In this document: positions 51,940 through 60,776 of the stretch, one piece after another
Numbering within the stretch: the first letter of the stretch is position 1
Layout of the letters: each line of letters opens with the position of its first letter
Assembly: GCA_963782445.1 (NCBI GenBank)
Contig: CAWAJM010000001.1
Span: 1,054,001-1,118,000, forward strand
Origin: ZC4RG20 sp963782445
GTDB lineage: Bacteria; Pseudomonadota; Gammaproteobacteria; Steroidobacterales; Rariloculaceae
DNA: 64,000 nt
Direction: 5' to 3'
Made by a program: the position numbers and the translations under genes
The notes under the pieces: generated by a model
The model's database searches: none
What the model was told of the DNA's origin: nothing
Seen by the model: the letters and a program-made list of their open reading frames with translations, nothing else

Positions 51940-53767
51940 ATGCCTTTTTCTAGAAGAACGATTTGGAACGGTGTCGCAATCGTCGCGACGCTGATGATCG
52001 GCGTGCCGGGGGCGGCCGACGCACAAGGCGGCCCGCCACGGCAGCGCTACATGGCCAAGTACCACTTCATCCCGTACACCCCCGCAGCCGGCGCAAAGGA
52101 CCTGAAGTCGGTCCTTTTCAACTGGGCCTGGTACACGGGCATGCTGCGGAGCGATGAGGAACGAGATCTGGTCATGACGCTCGACTATCAGGGCAAGGGC
52201 ACCATGCAAGTGGACGGGCAGCCCTGCAATGTGACCCTGTATCGAGCGGACTTCAGCTACCGCGCGTCGGCTGAGCGGATCCCGGGTGACGGGCACTCGG
52301 CCCGATGGTCAAAGTTGCTCGAATATCCAAGTCGTCAGCGGAGCCTATGCCTGGAACGAAGACATTCAGGGTGCCGAGCTGGTCCCGGGCAAAGGCCACG
52401 CCACCCCGATGCCGGCAACCATAGAAGAGCGAATGATTCGCCTGTGGGCAAGCCCCCAGGGTGCGTGGAAGGCTGCAATGGCCGGTACCGAGTACCCGAC
52501 CAAGACGCCCCACCTCGCGCCCAGACCGCAATTGGTGCCAGCCGACGTGATGACGGCAGGCAAAACGTCGGTCAAATGGGAAGGCGACAAGCCGGTGCTG
52601 ACGTTCCCGATCCCGGGCGTCCCCAATGCAACGGCGACCGCCACACTTTCGTCTACTCAGAGTGCGCCCAACCAACGATTCATGCCCGAGAGCGTCGTGG
52701 TGAAAGATGGCGCGAACACGTACGAGTTCACTTACAGCAACTACAAAGACTGGAACAATCCGCTCAATCCTGCCGAGGCATTCTATGCGGGCAGGATGAC
52801 GGAGAAGAAAAACGGCACCGTCGTGAGCGACATCACGACGACGGTGACGGAAACGGGCCAGATGTATGTCATTGCGCCTGTGCCGGCCAGCGTCAAGGCC
52901 GCGATCAAGCCAACGAATCAGCCTCTCGACTGGACGCTGGACCGGAGGTTGGAGCCGGCGCCGTGGGATAAGGATGCGGCCGTCGCCACGCCGCGCCGAG
53001 CAGATGGGCACCCGGACCTCAGTGGAATCTGGGGGCGCCCATTTAATCCGATCACGGGAAGTGGCGCCCGCCGATGCGGTCCATCACAGGTGAAGGGCCA
53101 GGGAATCAACCCTTCGGTCGGCTGCCAAATCCCGATGGACAACTTCTGGGTGGATTACGAGTGGATCTCGCCTTCGCGGTTCGGAGTATGGGGTCTGCCC
53201 ACGTACAAACCCCAGTTCTGGGACAAGATTCAGGAGCTTGACCAGTGGACGAACAAGGACGATCCGGTCATGACGTGCAAGCCGCTGGGACTCCCACGGC
53301 ACGGCACGCCTCGGCGGATCATCCAGACCGATAAAGACGTCGTCTTTTTCTATCCGGAGAACGCCGATTACGGTGGCGGTAACAACGAGTACCGCGACAT
53401 CCCCACTGATGGACGTAAGCGGCCGACAACGGGGGAGGAGGCGAACCTCGGGACGTTCTATGGGCTGAGCATCGGCACTTGGCATGGGGACACGCTCGTC
53501 ATCGACTCCACCAATTTCGACGATTCGACGTGGCTGGGACGAGGCGGCTTCATCCACTCTGCGGGCATGCATATCATCGAGAAGCTCACACGTGTCGGAA
53601 ATGAGCTCCGATACGAGATGACGATCGAAGACCCACAGGTGTTTATCAAGCCCTGGGTAGTGAGGACCCGAGTCCTGCACCTGATGCATGGCGACGTGGT
53701 CCAGCCGGAGCGCAGGGAATGCCACGTGTACACCACTGGCAACGTCACGATGCAGGTTCGGCACTGA
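51940..53767 (+). pseudogene. Exported two-part protein broken by a frameshift (DUF6152-linked family)
   Basis: From ATG 51940 the frame encodes a signal peptide (TIWNGVAIVATLMIGVPGAA) and about 90 residues of mature protein (YHFIPYTPAAGAK, YRADFSYRASAER), then loses sense near 52270. The continuation is in the next frame from about 52286 (VTGTRPDGQSCSNIQVVSGA) to 53767: a long beta-rich domain, then SIGTWHGDTLVIDSTNF and LTRVGNELRYEMTIEDPQVF, shared with the C-terminal half of the protein at 57725-58726. One net extra base near 52265-52285 explains the break. Everything downstream is undamaged, so a sequencing or assembly error is plausible. The family has no assigned function. Confidence 0.8.
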
Positions 53768-53798
53768 GAACTGGCCCAGCAGGGCGGCCGATGTAGAG

Positions 53799-53827
53799 GG
53801 GAGGGCGGCTCTCGAAGCCGCCCTCCC
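53799..53827 (+). terminator. Hairpin after the frameshifted exported-protein gene
   Basis: A perfect 12-bp GC-rich stem with a 5-nt loop (GGGAGGGCGGCT, loop CTCGA, then complement) begins 31 bp past the stop at 53767. No strong U-run follows, so termination may be weak or Rho-assisted. The remaining 230 bp up to the SDR gene shows no gene. Confidence 0.6.
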
Positions 53828-54062
53828 GGTCTGGCGCTCCTGTCGCGGCGGGGCGCTGCGATTTTCGGTCTTTTGCTGCCTACGGCAGCCCACCGCCGAC
53901 CGGGAGGTCCGCGGCCGCGGGCCGTTCGTCTCGCCCCGCTCGGCCATCGCCTCGCCGCGCTTCAGCGATTCTTCGGCGGCCTGAGGAACCATCGCCGCGA
54001 CGATCGGATGCGGCCGGGCGAACTCGGCCCAGGTTCGAAATGGCACGGCGAATACGCAAAAT

Positions 54063-54836
54063 ATGCAGCTCGATCTCGTAGACCGCGTCGCCATCGTCAC
54101 CGGTGCAAGCCGCGGCATTGGCCGCGCAATCGCGCAGACGCTGGCTGATGAGGGCATGAAGGTGACCGTAGCGGCTCGCACGGCGGCCGAGCTAGAGTCG
54201 CTGGCTGCCGGCCTGCCGACGGAATCGCTCGTGGCCGCGCTCGACCTTGCGAAGCCCGAGGCGCCGGCGCAGCTCGTGGCCGCCACGGTCGCGCGCTTTG
54301 GCCGTCTCGATGCGCTCGTGAACAACGCCGGCGCCACGAAGCGCGGCGATTTTCATGCTTTGACGGATGCGGATTGGCACGACGGGTTCGAGCTGAAATT
54401 CTTCGGCGCAATGCGCTGTTGCCGAGCGGCGTGGCCGCATCTTGCGGCTGCGGGCGGCAGTATCGTTAACATCGCCGGAGTCGGCGGCCGAACCGGTAAG
54501 CGTGATTTCGCCATCGGCGGCGCCGTCAACGCCGCCGTCATGAACCTGACCAAAGCGCTCGCAGACCTGGGCAAGACCGACGGCGTGCGCGTGAACGCGA
54601 TCAATCCCGGCGCTATTGCCACAGATCGTTTGCAGCGCCGTTTGGAGGCGTTTGCGACGCAGCACGGCCTCACGCGAACCGAGGCCGAAGTGCAGTTTGC
54701 GGCGCAACAAGGAATCCCGCGCTTCGGCCAGCCCGAGGAGATCGCACGAGTCGTGGCATTTCTATTGGGTGCGCCGGCGAGTTTCTGCCACGGCTCGGTC
54801 GTCGACGTGGATGGCGGCCAGACGCAAACGTTGTAG
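54063..54836 (+). CDS. SDR-family oxidoreductase with a non-canonical active site
   Basis: A 257-residue Rossmann-fold protein. Cofactor motifs are normal: TGASRGIG near the N-terminus, an Arg after the second strand (VAARTAAE, favouring NADP(H)), ALDLA, and NNAG at the fourth strand. The catalytic region is abnormal: SIVNIAGVGG has no catalytic Ser at the usual place, and where YxxxK is expected the chain reads RDFAIGGAVNAAVMNLTKAL, with Phe for Tyr and Asn for Lys. It may be an inactive or differently acting SDR, like some divergent members that use other residues. The end VDVDGGQTQTL is typical. It is followed by the metallo-beta-lactamase-fold gene 25 bp on. Confidence 0.87.
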   Translation: MQLDLVDRVAIVTGASRGIGRAIAQTLADEGMKVTVAARTAAELESLAAGLPTESLVAALDLAKPEAPAQLVAATVARFGRLDALVNNAGATKRGDFHALTDADWHDGFELKFFGAMRCCRAAWPHLAAAGGSIVNIAGVGGRTGKRDFAIGGAVNAAVMNLTKALADLGKTDGVRVNAINPGAIATDRLQRRLEAFATQHGLTRTEAEVQFAAQQGIPRFGQPEEIARVVAFLLGAPASFCHGSVVDVDGGQTQTL

Positions 54837-54861
54837 CAGTAAACTAAGCTGGAGCGACAAG

Positions 54862-55935
54862 ATGAGATTCAATACGGTCGTGGTATTCATGGTCGCCGGC
54901 GGGTTGGCCGCAGCGGCGGCGGCGCAGCAGCCGCAAGCCGCTCCTGGTGGAGCGCCGCCTCGTGCCGCCCGCGCGCGTTCGCCGCTTCCGCCGCCCGAGC
55001 CCATCAAGCACATCACCGGAAACATCTACAAGATTTTCGGCGGCGGCGGGAACACGCTGGTCGTCGTGCAGAAGGACGGTGTCGTCCTCGTCGATACCAA
55101 GATGCCGGGCAATGGCCCTTACATACTCCAGCAAGTCAAATCGATCACGGACAAGCCGGTCAAGTTGATCATCAATACGCACAGCCATCCGGACCATGTC
55201 GGCAGCAACGACTACATCCGCGCGCAGTATCCCAACGTGCAGATCGTGATGAACGAGGGCGCCAAGGAAGAGCTGATGCACGGCCCGCGGCCGAATCCCA
55301 AGCTGCTGCCGACCGAAACCTTCAAGGATCGGATGACGATCGGCTCGGGCGCCGACCGAATCGAGCTCTATCACTTCGGCCCGGGCCACACGAACGGCGA
55401 CACCTTCGTCCTGTTCCCGGCGGCGCGCCTGCTGTGCATGGGCGACGTGATGGCGTGGAACATGGCCCCGTTCCTGCCCTCCGGCGGCGCGGAAAACATC
55501 GCCGACGAGACCGAAGCCGTCGTTGCGACCCTGAACGGCAAGGTCGACCGAGTCGAGGAGGGCCATGGGCACATGAATTCGTGGGCCGCCGTCGAGCGCC
55601 TGGCGCGCTTCGACCGGGCGCTGGTCGTCTATGCCAAGCTCCACTACGATCGCGGCGATCCGCCGGGCATGGCCGTCGCCGACCTGCAGAAGCACCCCGA
55701 GTTCGCGCCGCTGCTCGACAACCAGATCAAGAAGGGCCTCGAATACGGCAACACGCCGCTGGCGCGGGCGCATATGAACGTGAACGTCGCCTATGAAGAG
55801 TTCGCCGGCGAGAAGGTCGGCTTCGGAGTCGCCAACGGCGCGCCGCTGCCCGCCACCGACAAGCACAAGGGCTCCGATCCCAGGGACACGGCTCGGCCGA
55901 CACCGGCCATGCTGGCTGCAGAGGTGGTCAAATAG
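54862..55935 (+). CDS. Exported metallo-beta-lactamase-fold hydrolase
   Basis: A 357-residue exported MBL-fold protein with signal peptide (MRFNTVVVFMVAGGLAAAAAA). After a Pro/Arg-rich linker, the fold carries metal site motifs THSHPDHVGSN (H-x-H-x-D-H), HFGPGHTNGD (third His region) and LLCMGDVMAWN (bridging Asp). Sequence context GHTNGDTFVLFP is common to quinoprotein-relay/SoxH-like and cyclase-associated MBL proteins rather than to drug-hydrolysing enzymes. The substrate is unknown. It follows the SDR gene closely and is probably in the same operon; it is followed by a FAD oxidoreductase. Confidence 0.9.
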   Translation: MRFNTVVVFMVAGGLAAAAAAQQPQAAPGGAPPRAARARSPLPPPEPIKHITGNIYKIFGGGGNTLVVVQKDGVVLVDTKMPGNGPYILQQVKSITDKPVKLIINTHSHPDHVGSNDYIRAQYPNVQIVMNEGAKEELMHGPRPNPKLLPTETFKDRMTIGSGADRIELYHFGPGHTNGDTFVLFPAARLLCMGDVMAWNMAPFLPSGGAENIADETEAVVATLNGKVDRVEEGHGHMNSWAAVERLARFDRALVVYAKLHYDRGDPPGMAVADLQKHPEFAPLLDNQIKKGLEYGNTPLARAHMNVNVAYEEFAGEKVGFGVANGAPLPATDKHKGSDPRDTARPTPAMLAAEVVK

Positions 55936-56020
55936 GGGCGAGGGACAGCAACGATTTCGTACGGCGTCGCGGAGTAACGTTGCGGTGGCCAGAGGACCAG
56001 GCGCGCTCTAAACTGACTCA

Positions 56021-57457
56021 GTGAGACCGGGCGGCGACAACACCGTACTCGAGCCGGCGCGACAGACACCGGTCTACGGCCATTGCAACGTCCTCGTTGT
56101 CGGCGGCGGTCCGGCCGGCACGGCTGCAGCCGTCGCGGCCGCGCGCCAAGGCGCCGATGTCGTGCTTCTCGAACGCTACGGCTGTCTGGGCGGGCTTTCG
56201 ACCGGCGGCCTCGTTTCGTGGATCGACCGCATGGCCGATTGGGACGGTAAGCTCGTCGTCGCCGGCCTCGGGAAGGAGCTCATCGACCGTTGCGGTCAGG
56301 ATGCAACGCTCGGCCCGCCGCAATATCTCTGGGGCTCGAAAGACCCGACGGCGGCGGCGTATTGGCGCGTGCGCACGGCCGCGCTGCGCGGCACCGTGCA
56401 GTGGTCACCGACCGTCGATCCCGAGGTGCTCAAGCTCGCGAGCCACGACATCGTGCGCGAGGCCAAGGTGCACGTGCTGTTGCACTGCTGGATGGTCGGT
56501 GTGCTGCGTGAGGGCGACGGCGGCGCTGCCCTCGATGGCGTCGTCTTCGAGAGTAAGCAGGGCCGGTTCGCGGTGAAGGCGCCGACCGTCATCGATTGCA
56601 CCGGTGACGGCGACGCGTTCGCACTGGCAGGTGCGGATTTCGACGATGACTTCGACCCCGATAGCGCACACGCACGGCTCAACACGAGCTTCCGGTTCGG
56701 CAACGTCGACATGCGCCGGTATCTCGACTTCCGGATGCTCTGGGACAAGGAGCACAAAGAGGTCGCGCGCCGTGCATCGGCCGAGGGTCTGCAGCTCGTC
56801 GCGCACCCGACGCCTTACGATTCGATCGCGCTGTTCCTGACGCCGAAGCTCGCCGGCTATTCGGCGCTCAACGTCGCCGATCTCACCGAGGTCGAGTTCA
56901 TCTCCCGGGACATTGCGCGTCAAGGGCTCGAATTCTACCGCAAGCATATGCCGGGCTTCGAGCGCGCGTGGATTCACGACACGGCGGCGCAGATCGGCAC
57001 ACGGCATGCGCGCAGGCTCGCAGGCGTCGAGCGCGTCACGATCGATCACTGGCGCTCGAACGGCACGTACTCCGACAGCATCGGGCTCTGCCCGGGGCTC
57101 ACCGAAGCGTTTCCGACCTTGCAGATCCCGTACCGGAGCCTTGTGCCGGCGGCGGTCGAAGGCCTCCTCGCGGCCGGCCGGAATCTGTCGGCCGATACGA
57201 AATCTCACGCGGCGCTGCGCGAGATTCCCGAGTGCTGGGTCATGGGCGAAGCCGCCGGCATCGCGGCCGCGATCGCCGTGCGCGACGGCCTGTGCCTGCG
57301 CGATGTGCCGGTCGCCGAGCTGCAGCAGAAGCTCGTTGAACGCGGTGCGATCATCGATCCACCGGACAGCTCGCGGAAGGCGGGCGCGGATACGCAGACC
57401 GAGCTCGAGGACTCGATCCACTGGCGCGCGGTCGACGGCGCGCGCGCATTCGACTGA
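56021..57457 (+). CDS. FAD-dependent oxidoreductase (FAD_oxidored type)
   Basis: A 478-residue flavoprotein. The FAD motif VLVVGGGPAGTAAAVAAARQGADVVLLE lies at about 24-51, followed by LLERYGCLGGLSTGGLV, the CLGG-containing turn typical of the FAD_oxidored (PF12831) group, then VIDCTGDGDAFALAG and a C-terminal SADTKSHAALREIPECWVMGEAAGIAAAI FAD-closing region (quoted in parts). Members include redox enzymes of unknown substrate near catabolic genes. A GTG start at 56021 follows 85 bp after the MBL gene. No membrane or export signal is present. The exact reaction cannot be deduced. Confidence 0.88.
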   Translation: MRPGGDNTVLEPARQTPVYGHCNVLVVGGGPAGTAAAVAAARQGADVVLLERYGCLGGLSTGGLVSWIDRMADWDGKLVVAGLGKELIDRCGQDATLGPPQYLWGSKDPTAAAYWRVRTAALRGTVQWSPTVDPEVLKLASHDIVREAKVHVLLHCWMVGVLREGDGGAALDGVVFESKQGRFAVKAPTVIDCTGDGDAFALAGADFDDDFDPDSAHARLNTSFRFGNVDMRRYLDFRMLWDKEHKEVARRASAEGLQLVAHPTPYDSIALFLTPKLAGYSALNVADLTEVEFISRDIARQGLEFYRKHMPGFERAWIHDTAAQIGTRHARRLAGVERVTIDHWRSNGTYSDSIGLCPGLTEAFPTLQIPYRSLVPAAVEGLLAAGRNLSADTKSHAALREIPECWVMGEAAGIAAAIAVRDGLCLRDVPVAELQQKLVERGAIIDPPDSSRKAGADTQTELEDSIHWRAVDGARAFD

Positions 57458-57724
57458 ATCCCCCGGTCGCAATGCAGCAACGCCACGCTTGCTGCATCCA
57501 TTTTCCACGCCCGGCGTCCCTGAGGCTCGCATTCGTTCCACGGCGGAATTGCGGCCCTTCGGTGGGCTGTCGGATGCCTGCTCGCCGGCTATAGCGAGGG
57601 TCAGCGTCGCCAGCCCGGGCTACGAGCTTCGGAGGATCCGGCGACGCAACGCGACGAGCTGGCGACCGCCCAGATTGGGCGACTATGCCCCCTCCGGGCA
57701 CGACTTACGGCACTTCGTCGCCTC

Positions 57725-58726
57725 CTAGTAGTCGAGATACTTGCGCGCGACCTTCGGATCACATGTCTCCCCAGGCGGCGACACCTTCAGATCGGGCCGG
57801 TGATCCCACAGCATCGTGAAGCTGGCCGGCTTCGCGAGATACACGGGGTCTTCCACCGTGGTCTCGTAGCGCAGCCGCAGATGATCGGCCGTCAGGGTGA
57901 GCCGTTCGACGGTGTGCTTGCCCGCGCTCGACGGTATGTTCACGAAGAGGCCGGAGGGGTTGGGCGAGAATGCGACGGTGTCGATCACGAGCGTATCTCC
58001 GTCCCACCAACCGATGGCGTCCCCGAAGCGCGAGGGTTTGACGTCGGCGGGATGCTTCGAGTTGAGACGCACCGTGCGCACGGCGTTGTCGCCCGAATTG
58101 TCGAAGTGGATTACAACTTTGTCTTTGCCGATATCGATACTGCGCACCTCGTCGAGCGTTGCGAGGAACGGTGTCGGTTCTACATAGCAAAGCCCATCGG
58201 CCTTCTTTTCCTTTTGGATCGCGCGGCCCTTCGGCGTGATCGGCCACTGCGCTATCACTCCCCAGGCCGCGTTCATCGACTGCCGTGAAGGTGCCCAATC
58301 CCCCTCGAGAGAAGTCGCCGGCTTGAGCTTGCGAGTGCGCCTGTTGGCTGCGTAAAACGGGTGAATCTCGCCGTCCGGCGTCGTCACGTCGAGCAGCCGT
58401 ACAGTTTTTCCCGGACCGCCGCGATTGGGATTGGCGCGCACGACGACATGCGTGCCGGGAAGAAGATCTTCCTTGTGCAGGCCGTCGACGAGCGCTTGCG
58501 TGGTGGCGAGGCCTTCGCCCTGCACGAGCTCGGTCTTGCCGTCTTTGTCGACGGTTCGGACGACAAGGTACATGTGCGGGTTCGTCCATTCGAACCGTTC
58601 GACGATCCCCTTGATCAGCACCTCCTTGGACGTGTCGAACATGGCCTGGCTGTGGTGAGCCAGCGCAGGCGCGCCAACCAGGACGGTCGCGGTGAGCGCC
58701 GCGATCTTGCTAGGCGAAAGTCTCAT
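57725..58726 (-). CDS. Exported fusion of DUF6152 with a second beta-rich domain
   Basis: A 333-residue exported protein: signal peptide MRLSPSKIAALTATVLVGAP, then a DUF6152 domain (AHHSQAMFDTSKEVLIKGIV, WTNPHMYLVV, LDVTTPDGEIHPFYA) and a C-terminal domain with IGWWDGDTLVIDT and VERLTLTADHLRLRYETTVEDP. The same two halves are separate genes at 51523-51915 and 51940-53767. Fusion here supports the view that the two act together in the periplasm. GGAGG precedes the ATG at 58726. Gene end and C-terminus CDPKVARKYLDY look complete. Function unknown. Confidence 0.85.
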   Translation of the reverse strand: MRLSPSKIAALTATVLVGAPALAHHSQAMFDTSKEVLIKGIVERFEWTNPHMYLVVRTVDKDGKTELVQGEGLATTQALVDGLHKEDLLPGTHVVVRANPNRGGPGKTVRLLDVTTPDGEIHPFYAANRRTRKLKPATSLEGDWAPSRQSMNAAWGVIAQWPITPKGRAIQKEKKADGLCYVEPTPFLATLDEVRSIDIGKDKVVIHFDNSGDNAVRTVRLNSKHPADVKPSRFGDAIGWWDGDTLVIDTVAFSPNPSGLFVNIPSSAGKHTVERLTLTADHLRLRYETTVEDPVYLAKPASFTMLWDHRPDLKVSPPGETCDPKVARKYLDY

Positions 58727-59316
58727 GCAGAACCTCCCCAACTGCCGAGCGATAACGCGTCAGAATGATACCGCAAAGAGGGCTATTCCCGCTCATGCGA
58801 CAGGCGAATGAGCGCGATGGCCGCGATACCGTCAGGGGGTGGGGGGGGCGACCCCTCCGGCGGGCTCTGCCAAACATCCGCCCAAAGGCCCGAATAGACC
58901 CATTGGAAGCCTGCGCGGCCGCTAACGAAACAAGACCTTACCGGACTTTTCTTACTCTTTCGCTAAGGTCTTTGCATCGGTTTCGCGTGGGCGCCGCAGA
59001 GTGCGCTCATCGCCTGAACCGCTCTGCAATGCGCCGCGAAGTCCTTCCGGCGCGCCGCGTAAGTCTACGCAAGCAGGAAGCCGCTAACGCGGCCGGCAAT
59101 CTCACAGTCGCCGTCGCCCGTCCAGCGGTGCAGGGATGGGCGCCGCCGAGTGGCACGCCATATGCATTTACTCCCACATAAGGCGCCATCCCAGCACGGG
59201 GACGGCACGCCGGTACCTCGGATCTTCGGAGAACGAACCCGCTTGCGGCCGGCGGCACAGCCGTGTGCCTGGCGCGTTGCTGACTAAGTGACCTTCTTTG
59301 AATGAGGTGAATTGCA
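58727..59316. other. 590-bp region without a gene
   Basis: No convincing protein-coding sequence. Two features stand out: a G-run tract at about 58833-58850 (five and eight-plus G separated by T), and an inverted repeat AAGACCTTA (58932-58940) / TAAGGTCTT (58964-58972) with a 23-bp spacer, which could be an operator or a weak hairpin. The last 20 bases give a good ribosome site (GAGGTG) for the next ATG, so the promoter of that gene lies here. Confidence 0.4.
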
Positions 59317-59715
59317 ATGAAGACGAGAAATGCAGTAGCGGCTGCGGGGATCGGGTTGATGGGTTTGTGCTCGACGAACATGGCGTCAGCGGCAACCGAC
59401 TTCGGGAAGACGAGTGCGACGAGCTTCGGCATATTCTTCCAGTATTTTGCGCCGCCCGACGAGTTCTATATCGATAGACCGGACTCCAGCGAGGCACTTC
59501 GATTCGCGACCAAGCGAGAGCTCCGCGTATGCGATGAAGCGAAATCGATGGGCATGGGGCTCGACCTCGAGCAGCGCCGCAAGCTGACTTCGCTCGCGCC
59601 TGGACAGTGCCTGGCGCTCAACACTAAGCATGTCGTGATCGCGCCGGCGAGTCGTCTGCCGGACGGAATGGTTCTCGTCGGCAAGATGAAGATGGTGCCG
59701 AGGGCGAAGCGTTAG
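59317..59715 (+). CDS. Small exported protein of unknown function
   Basis: A 132-residue exported protein with signal peptide MKTRNAVAAAGIGLMGLCST ending ASA/ATD. The mature part has an aromatic-rich stretch (FGIFFQYFAPPDEFYID), two cysteines (LRVCDEAK and GQCLAL) that could form a disulfide, and a basic end (MKMVPRAKR). I recognise no family. It is convergent with the lipoprotein gene downstream across a strong hairpin. GAGGTG at suitable distance supports the ATG at 59317. Confidence 0.75.
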   Translation: MKTRNAVAAAGIGLMGLCSTNMASAATDFGKTSATSFGIFFQYFAPPDEFYIDRPDSSEALRFATKRELRVCDEAKSMGMGLDLEQRRKLTSLAPGQCLALNTKHVVIAPASRLPDGMVLVGKMKMVPRAKR

Positions 59716-59726
59716 CTGGCCCTGCG

Positions 59727-59768
59727 TCCGGGGCGCCACTCGTCGCGAAGCGGCGAGGGCGCCCCGGA
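59727..59768. terminator. Bidirectional hairpin between convergent genes
   Basis: An 11-bp GC stem (TCCGGGGCGCC and its complement) with an inner stem CTCGTCGC / GCGGCGAG and a small GAA loop, nearly perfect over 42 bp, lies between the stop at 59715 and the convergent stop at 59787. No clear U-tract is present on either strand. Confidence 0.6.
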
Positions 59769-59786
59769 TCGGCGCCGCGAGTGCTT

Positions 59787-60560
59787 TCAGGCTCCGGTTC
59801 CGTTTCCGTCCTTGCTGTGCCCGGCATCGCTTGCCACTTCCGCGCCACTGCTTGGCTTGAGAAGACCGAGATCGACGAGCTTGTCCGCGACGCGACCGAC
59901 CACGGAGCTCGCGACCGCATTGAACCGCGTATCATCGAGCGTCTCGGACTTCGCCGTCCAAAGCAGCCGGTCCTTCTTATTGTCGTAGAGCGAGCTCTCG
60001 ATGACGTAGTACTTGCTCTCGGCCCAATAGCCCGGCGAGCCGGTGACGGCCAGCGAAGAGTCCCAATACCAGTAATAGTTCCAGTGAGGATAGTAGTACC
60101 AATAGAAGGGATCGCCCCATAGGACTCCGGGAGGGAACGGACCGAAGAACGGTGCCGGATTCAGGTATTGGTGCTTTTTGTTCTCGCCGATTAGGCGGAA
60201 GATCAATACGCCGCCGACATTCGCCGTCTTCAGCTGCTCCCGCATTTGCTTCTGGGAGTACTGCTCGCCCGGCGCCAGCAATGTGTAGCCTGCAACGGCG
60301 GCAACGCCCTGAGCCTTCAGCGACTTCACGGCCTGCATCTCGAAGTTCCGGTTCTCCGCCTCCGATTTGAACAGCGCGAGAACGGCGACGGGCTCGGGCG
60401 GCGGCCCCTTGTAGGTTCGGTCCTGCCAGGTCGATGAGAAGTATGTCGGGGTCGTCGCGCAGCCGGCGAGGAGCGAGAGTCCGAGGACGATGCCGAAGTA
60501 ACGCAGCGAGGGCCACAACCGCGCTTTGCCGCGGCGGCGGCCACGATATTGTCGATCCAT
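59787..60560 (-). CDS. Lipoprotein with aromatic-rich segment (DUF4136-like)
   Basis: A 257-residue outer-membrane or periplasmic lipoprotein. The lipobox GLSLLAGC places the lipidated Cys at about residue 34 after a long basic n-region (MDRQYRGRRRGKARLW). The mature domain begins ATTPTYFSSTWQD and contains GGVLIFRLIGEN, a striking Trp/Tyr/Pro segment (DPFYWYYYPHWNYYWYWDSS) and YVIESSLYDNKKDRLLWTAKSETLDD, the pattern of DUF4136-type lipoproteins. The role is unknown. It faces the HtrA gene divergently, and both may belong to envelope stress functions. Confidence 0.82.
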   Translation of the reverse strand: MDRQYRGRRRGKARLWPSLRYFGIVLGLSLLAGCATTPTYFSSTWQDRTYKGPPPEPVAVLALFKSEAENRNFEMQAVKSLKAQGVAAVAGYTLLAPGEQYSQKQMREQLKTANVGGVLIFRLIGENKKHQYLNPAPFFGPFPPGVLWGDPFYWYYYPHWNYYWYWDSSLAVTGSPGYWAESKYYVIESSLYDNKKDRLLWTAKSETLDDTRFNAVASSVVGRVADKLVDLGLLKPSSGAEVASDAGHSKDGNGTGA

Positions 60561-60776
60561 GACCTTTCTCCATTTGGGATCAGTAACAGATGGCTGCAAC
60601 GTCTGTGCCACGCGCATGACCCGCTCTTCTCCGCGAGCATACGGTTTCGTAATGATTCGGCGCGCGGTAGACGCGTTGGCGTGCGAGTTCGCACCCATCG
60701 TCGACGCGACAACGCCGTGCTAGCGTCGAGGCGACAGGCGCGCGCAACTTATCGGAGCCACGCGCAGGAAGCTGTA

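Noticed and set aside
58833..58850. G-rich tract as a possible quadruplex or sequence artefact
   Set aside because: Only two long G-runs are present, not the four needed for a simple quadruplex, and no functional context is visible.
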